Positions 60,517 to 64,000 of a stretch of DNA of 64,000 nucleotides are shown in pieces. The notes below the pieces were generated by a model that made no database searches, was not told where the DNA came from, and saw only the letters and a program-made list of their open reading frames with translations. Source of the stretch: an uncultured bacterium (GTDB lineage: Bacteria; Cyanobacteriota; Vampirovibrionia; Gastranaerophilales; Gastranaerophilaceae); contig USFB01000004.1 in the NCBI GenBank assembly GCA_900553895.1, positions 33,334-97,333 on the forward strand, in the 5' to 3' direction. The position numbers and the translations under genes are program-made. How positions within the stretch are numbered: the first letter of the stretch is position 1; each line of letters opens with the position of its first letter.

Positions 60517-61143
60517 ATGTACACACTAGTTTATTCAATAAATAATGAAAAATCGCCAGAAGTAGTTTATGTAAATCTAACAAACTCTTGCACAAACTCT
60601 TGCATATTTTGTTTAAGAGAACAGAAGGATGATGTTTGCGGTGCTGAAATGTGGCATGATGATAATTACTCTTTAGAAGATATTATAGAACAATTCCAAA
60701 AATTTGAACGTCCGAAAGAAGTTGTTTTTTGTGGCTATGGAGAACCTTTTTTAAGACGTGAAATGATGAAAGAATTTTGCAAATATTTAAGGAAAAATTA
60801 TCCATATATAAAAATTCGTGTTAATACTAACGGACACGCTAATGCAATTTACAAAACAAATGTAGCAGAAGAATTTAAAGGTTTGATAGATGCTGTTTCA
60901 GTCAGCTTGAATGCATCAAACGAAGAACAGTATGATGAAATTTGCAAACCAAAAATCAAAAATGCTTATGAAGAAGTACAAAAGTTCATCAAAACTTGTG
61001 TTGAAGCTGGCATGGATGTTTCAGCAAGTGTAGTTACAGGATTTGATAAAATCCATATTGTTGATGCTGATGCCTGTGAAAAAATTGCAACATCGCTTGG
61101 TGCAAAATTCAGAAATAGAGAATTTATTACAAACGGATATTAA
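60517..61143 (+). CDS. Radical SAM protein, TatD-associated type
   Basis: 208 residues. The 4Fe-4S motif is C25-x3-C29-x2-C32 (CTNSCIFC) in the context VYVNLTNSCTNSCIFCLREQ. GYGEPFLRREMM is the GGE-type SAM-binding motif with Tyr for the second Gly; RVNTNGHAN follows. The length and start resemble the short radical SAM proteins linked to TatD nucleases, but tatD is not in the window. Substrate unknown. A -10 TATAAT (60488-60493) and AGGGAG precede the ATG. Confidence 0.8.
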   Translation: MYTLVYSINNEKSPEVVYVNLTNSCTNSCIFCLREQKDDVCGAEMWHDDNYSLEDIIEQFQKFERPKEVVFCGYGEPFLRREMMKEFCKYLRKNYPYIKIRVNTNGHANAIYKTNVAEEFKGLIDAVSVSLNASNEEQYDEICKPKIKNAYEEVQKFIKTCVEAGMDVSASVVTGFDKIHIVDADACEKIATSLGAKFRNREFITNGY

Positions 61144-61145
61144 TT

Positions 61146-62903
61146 TTATTTAACAAATTCATAAACAAAAGAGTCTGTTCTGCCTAGTTCATTTTCAGAA
61201 AATTCTTGCATTGTTTTGACAAAATTTCCGCTCATTTCATTATCAAGAACTTTTATTTTGAATTGCGTATTCGGATTTTCTTTGAAATATTCAACCAATT
61301 TTGGTTTAAGTCCCGTAGAGCTGATATGGGCAAGCTCCGTTGATTGTTTCATAATTTGCGGCCGAACAATGCCTTGCAAATAAATTAATGAAGTTGAATG
61401 TGAAAGAGATTTTTTTATCAAATCTTGTACAACCGCTTGTTTGCCTTTGTTTTGTTCGACATACTTAAATGCTCTAATATGTTCGGCAATTCTTTCCGGA
61501 GATGCATAAAATAGTGCAGGTGTTTTAAGCAGGCAACCGTTTATATAATCTTTTACGGTCAAACCCTCATCTGCAAAGTTTTTAACTAATTCTCTTACAT
61601 CATTTTCAATTGTAGCCGGTGACAAGTAAAATAAAGCAGGTGCTTTTGTGCAAGCTATAACATAATCCTTTGTTGTTAAACCTTCTTTTTCAAACCTCTT
61701 TGCAACATCTCTTACATTGTTTTCTATAGTTTCAGGCTTATTACAAAATAGAGAAGGTGTTTTTAAACAGGCTTTAAAGTAAATTTGCGGAGTTATACCT
61801 TCCTGCTTAAATCTTTCTACGAAGCCGTAAACGTTAGATTTAATTCTGTCAGCAGAGAATGTCAGTAAATTTGCTTGTTTAGAGCAAGCTTTAAGGTAAT
61901 CTTTTACATTCAATCCTTCGCTTTCAAATTGTTTAACGGTTTCTAAAATATTACGTTCAAGAGTTTCTGATTTTTGGTAAAGTAATTGCGGACATTTTTT
62001 GCCGATATTCAAAAAATCTTTTGTTGTAATACCTTCTTCTTTAAAACGATTTACAAAATTCTTTACGTTTTGAGTAATCGTCTCAGGATTTGCATAAAAC
62101 AACGATGGACTTTTAATACATGCCTGTACATAATCTTTTACGCTAAGACCTTCTGTTTCAAAATTTTTAACTACAGTACGTATATTATTTTCGATAGCTT
62201 CGGGCTTTATTGTGAAGAGTGATGGCATGCGTAAACAAGATTTAAGATATTTTTTCGAATCTAAACCATCTTGTTCGAATTTTTTCACTAAATCGCGAAC
62301 GTTAGAACTTATAGTTTCAGGACTCATTGTGAATTGTTGCGGCTGTTTAATACATGCCCTCAAATAATCTCTTGTATTTAAACCCTCGTTAGAAAATGAT
62401 TTTACAACATTGCGAATATTTCCTTCTATTGATTCCGGCTTAGAACAAAACAAAGAAGGTTGTGCGATACACGACTGAATATAAGTATTCACATCCAACC
62501 CTTCGTTTTTAAATCTTTCAACTAAACCTCGAACATTTTTTTCAACGGTTTCAGAATTGTATCGGAATAAATTAGATTGTTTTACACATGCCGGCAAATA
62601 GTTTTCTAATGTCAAACCTTCTTTGCTAAAACGAGTAATCATGCTTTGCACGTGCTCTTGAGCTTTATCATCCATTTCTTTAAACAGTTTATGCAAATCT
62701 TCAAATTTATAATTTTTAGAAGCTGTCAATTTACTCATTTTTTCTAAAGTTTGCAAGTTTGAGCCGAAAGCTATATCATTATAGCCATAATTAAAATTAC
62801 TCTTATTTACTTGTAAGCCAACTTCTGCTTGATTTTTATTTTGATTATCGAATTTTATTTTTGTTTGTGTTTCAAATCTTGTATTTATCGGTAATATTTT
62901 CAT
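61146..62903 (-). CDS. Protein of ten 39-residue helical repeats with F-x-G-like N-terminus
   Basis: 585 residues. After an N-terminal part of about 90 residues (with IKFDNQ and DIAFGSN segments), ten consecutive units of 39 residues run to about residue 490. The consensus is EGLxxKDYLxACIKxPxLF, then xxxPETIExNVRxLVKxF. A C-terminal domain of about 95 residues closes the chain. The units resemble the all-helical mTERF-type pattern (x-P-x-L-L/F, then a hydrophobic helix, then G-L-S), but I could not test homology. Repeats of this kind usually build a curved binding surface for protein or nucleic acid. The gene has the shared upstream motif. Confidence 0.75.
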   Translation of the reverse strand: MKILPINTRFETQTKIKFDNQNKNQAEVGLQVNKSNFNYGYNDIAFGSNLQTLEKMSKLTASKNYKFEDLHKLFKEMDDKAQEHVQSMITRFSKEGLTLENYLPACVKQSNLFRYNSETVEKNVRGLVERFKNEGLDVNTYIQSCIAQPSLFCSKPESIEGNIRNVVKSFSNEGLNTRDYLRACIKQPQQFTMSPETISSNVRDLVKKFEQDGLDSKKYLKSCLRMPSLFTIKPEAIENNIRTVVKNFETEGLSVKDYVQACIKSPSLFYANPETITQNVKNFVNRFKEEGITTKDFLNIGKKCPQLLYQKSETLERNILETVKQFESEGLNVKDYLKACSKQANLLTFSADRIKSNVYGFVERFKQEGITPQIYFKACLKTPSLFCNKPETIENNVRDVAKRFEKEGLTTKDYVIACTKAPALFYLSPATIENDVRELVKNFADEGLTVKDYINGCLLKTPALFYASPERIAEHIRAFKYVEQNKGKQAVVQDLIKKSLSHSTSLIYLQGIVRPQIMKQSTELAHISSTGLKPKLVEYFKENPNTQFKIKVLDNEMSGNFVKTMQEFSENELGRTDSFVYEFVK

Positions 62904-62924
62904 TTCTTTATACCTTTTTTTAAA

Positions 62925-62953
62925 TTAAAACATCTAAAAAAATTTTTTGCTAC
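62925..62953 (-). promoter_or_regulatory. Shared upstream motif of F-x-G genes (copy before 61146-62903)
   Basis: Minus strand TAGCA, 14 A/T-rich bases, ATGTTTTAA; the ATGT box is 28 bases before the ATG. The remaining spacer to 63124 shows nothing. Confidence 0.5.
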
Positions 62954-63124
62954 AAAAAAAATGTTATACACATTATTTGTTATTCAATATTCCATAACAC
63001 AATATCATTCATACCGGTCCTCACCCAACTCTATAAACCTTATCAATTGTTTTGCGGGATAAATTCTTTCACTTTCATCAAACTAGCTAAAAGTGGCGTG
63101 AGCGACCTCTCGTGGCATATTTGA

Positions 63125-63424
63125 TTAACACATAGATTTAATTGGTTGTATTCTATTTATATCATCAGCAATTTCACGTCTAGCAACTCTTAGTTCGTAA
63201 TCTTCTTGATAACGTAAGAAATAACCTTGAGAAAGACCAAAATATGTAGTCAGTCTAAGGTCTGTATCCGCAGTAATTCTTCTTTGTCCTTTTATAATTT
63301 GATGAATTCTATTTGGAGGAACAAATATTGCATTAGCTAAAGCGTTTTGTGTAAGGTTAAATGGCTCAATAAATTCTTCTTTGAGCATTTCACCAACAGT
63401 TGTAAGTTCAATATATTCAGTCAT
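63125..63424 (-). CDS. higA: HigA-family antitoxin
   Basis: 99 residues from the ATG at 63422-63424, which follows GGAG at good spacing; nine more codons upstream are in frame but have no signal. XRE-type helix-turn-helix: TVGEMLKEEFIEPFNLTQNALANAIFVPPNRIHQIIKGQRRITADTDLRLTTYFGLSQGYFLRYQ, the HigA form. It should bind the HigB toxin and its own promoter. A separate promoter lies between toxin and antitoxin genes. Confidence 0.9.
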   Translation of the reverse strand: MTEYIELTTVGEMLKEEFIEPFNLTQNALANAIFVPPNRIHQIIKGQRRITADTDLRLTTYFGLSQGYFLRYQEDYELRVARREIADDINRIQPIKSMC

Positions 63425-63459
63425 TGCAATATCTCCATATATGTTTGTCATCTACTTAT

Positions 63460-63488
63460 ATTATACAGTACGTACCACGTAATTTCAA
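63460..63488 (-). promoter_or_regulatory. higA internal promoter with palindrome
   Basis: On the minus strand TTGAAA (63483-63488), 17 bases, TATAAT (63460-63465). The spacer contains the palindrome GTACGTAC, a likely operator. The promoter would allow antitoxin synthesis independent of the toxin. Confidence 0.6.
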
Positions 63489-63521
63489 CCCTACAAAAAC
63501 ATTTTGTAAAAATAAGTTAAA

Positions 63522-63806
63522 TTAACCGTGATAGTCTATGATTTCAACATCAAAAGAATGATTATCTAACCAACGAAAACAAATCCTAAACTGGTCGTTA
63601 ATGCGGATAGAGTGTTGTCCTTGTCTGTCTCCTGTCAATGTTTCTAAACGGTTACTTGGAGGTATTTTTAAATCATCGAGAGCAGAAGCAACATGTAACA
63701 TTCTCAACTTTTGCAATGCACGTTTCTGAATATCATGTGGTAGCTTCTTTGAAAACACTTCATTCCAGATTTTCTCTGTTTCTTTACATTTAAAAGATTT
63801 AATCAT
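63522..63806 (-). CDS. higB: HigB-family toxin (RelE superfamily)
   Basis: 94 residues. FKCKETEKIWNEVFSKKLPHDIQKRALQKLRMLHVASALDDLKIPPSNRLETLTGDRQGQHSIRINDQFRICFRWLDN is the HigB/RelE-type pattern, with Arg/Lys-rich helices and the QHSIRINDQFRICF strand pair. Ribosome-dependent mRNA endonuclease by family knowledge. Toxin gene first is the HigBA order. The gap of 97 bases to higA is longer than usual. TAGAAT lies six bases before ATG, so the toxin mRNA appears leaderless. Confidence 0.9.
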   Translation of the reverse strand: MIKSFKCKETEKIWNEVFSKKLPHDIQKRALQKLRMLHVASALDDLKIPPSNRLETLTGDRQGQHSIRINDQFRICFRWLDNHSFDVEIIDYHG

Positions 63807-63898
63807 GGTTCTATTCTACCACAGAATAATAATGAGTATTCTGATGTTAATGAATTGGAAGACCATGAAACCAGCAAAAAGCTTCTAACTACTAAAAT

Positions 63899-63920
63899 AG
63901 AGCCTCATTTAGACGGCTCT
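63899..63920 (-). terminator. Terminator after tRNA-Leu
   Basis: AGAGCC / GGCTCT with a 10-base loop; on the minus strand it is followed by ATTTT. It lies 13 bases beyond the tRNA end. Confidence 0.7.
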
Positions 63921-63932
63921 GTAAAAAAAGAA

Positions 63933-64000
63933 TGTCGTAGGCGGGACTTGAACCCGCAAGGATTGCTCCACACGCCCCTCAAACGTGCACGTATACCGAT
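63933..64000 (-). tRNA. tRNA-Leu(GAG), 3' part (5' end outside window)
   Basis: On the minus strand the anticodon arm CACGT-TTGAGGG-GCGTG gives anticodon GAG with U33 and G37. A long variable arm (GGA-GCAA-TCC) follows, typical of class II tRNA. The T arm GCGGG-TTCAAGT-CCCGC and the 3' acceptor strand CTACGAC with discriminator A end at 63933. CCA is not encoded. The D arm is cut by the window edge (GGTATAC remains). Confidence 0.92.

Overview
The window is AT-rich bacterial chromosome with Gram-negative-type envelope genes. I infer a non-photosynthetic relative of Cyanobacteria of the Melainabacteria/Vampirovibrionia type (Gastranaerophilales-like). The reasons are: an RpaB (Ycf27)-type response regulator, a Ycf46-type AAA ATPase next to a Ycf35/DUF1257-like protein and a DUF2997 protein, a Ycf23/DUF561 protein, an SLH-domain exported protein, a ThrRS without a TGS domain, flagellar genes, and no photosynthesis gene. 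The assignment comes from reading the sequence; no database search was run.

Layout. 0-5 kb: end of pheT, an exported SH3-like protein, rpaB, a phosphodiester-glycosidase-family protein, small unknowns. 5-12 kb: zinc-ribbon membrane protein, aminotransferase-nth pair, a giant AsmA/TamB-like protein. 12-19 kb: murF, mnmE, then ycf46 / 109-bp repeat array / DUF1257-like / DUF2997 / TPR membrane protein. 19-25 kb: riboflavin locus split by a 4.1-kb insert. The left side has intact ribE plus a ribBA stub; the right side has an internally deleted ribE plus intact ribBA. 25-31 kb: GNAT, SLH protein, a tandemly duplicated unknown gene, panE-like and NeuA-like genes. 31-36 kb: second AsmA-like giant and two small unknowns. 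36-43 kb: two-component system, flgB-flgC-fliE, convergent with fliJ-fliK-flgG-like. 43-50 kb: PDZ-less HtrA-like protease, ycf23, thrS, thyX operon, pnuC. 50-54 kb: fliL-fliM-fliN. 54-61 kb: two PlsC acyltransferases, a RelA/SpoT-fold candidate, thrB, GNAT-like protein, uppP, deoC, radical SAM. 61-64 kb: a protein of ten 39-residue repeats, higBA, and the 3' part of tRNA-Leu(GAG).

Four things stand out. (1) A 109-bp repeat starts directly after a stop codon at two distant loci and keeps a hairpin through a compensatory base change. (2) Several unrelated proteins share an N-terminal F-x-G-like tag, and seven of their genes share an upstream motif (TAGCA, T-rich spacer, ATGT/ACGT-like box); this looks like one undescribed regulon or sorting system. 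(3) At least eight gene starts, one of them a deleted copy, have a -10 hexamer exactly six bases before ATG and no ribosome binding site, so leaderless transcripts look common. (4) Small palindromes, several with GTAG at the foot, recur between genes and sit at duplication junctions, as expected of REP/REPIN elements.

Many genes are ordinary housekeeping functions: translation, cell wall, riboflavin, thymidylate, threonine and lipid synthesis. The flagellar genes are in two clusters that together encode rod, rod-linker, hook/rod, hook-length control, export-chaperone-like and switch parts.
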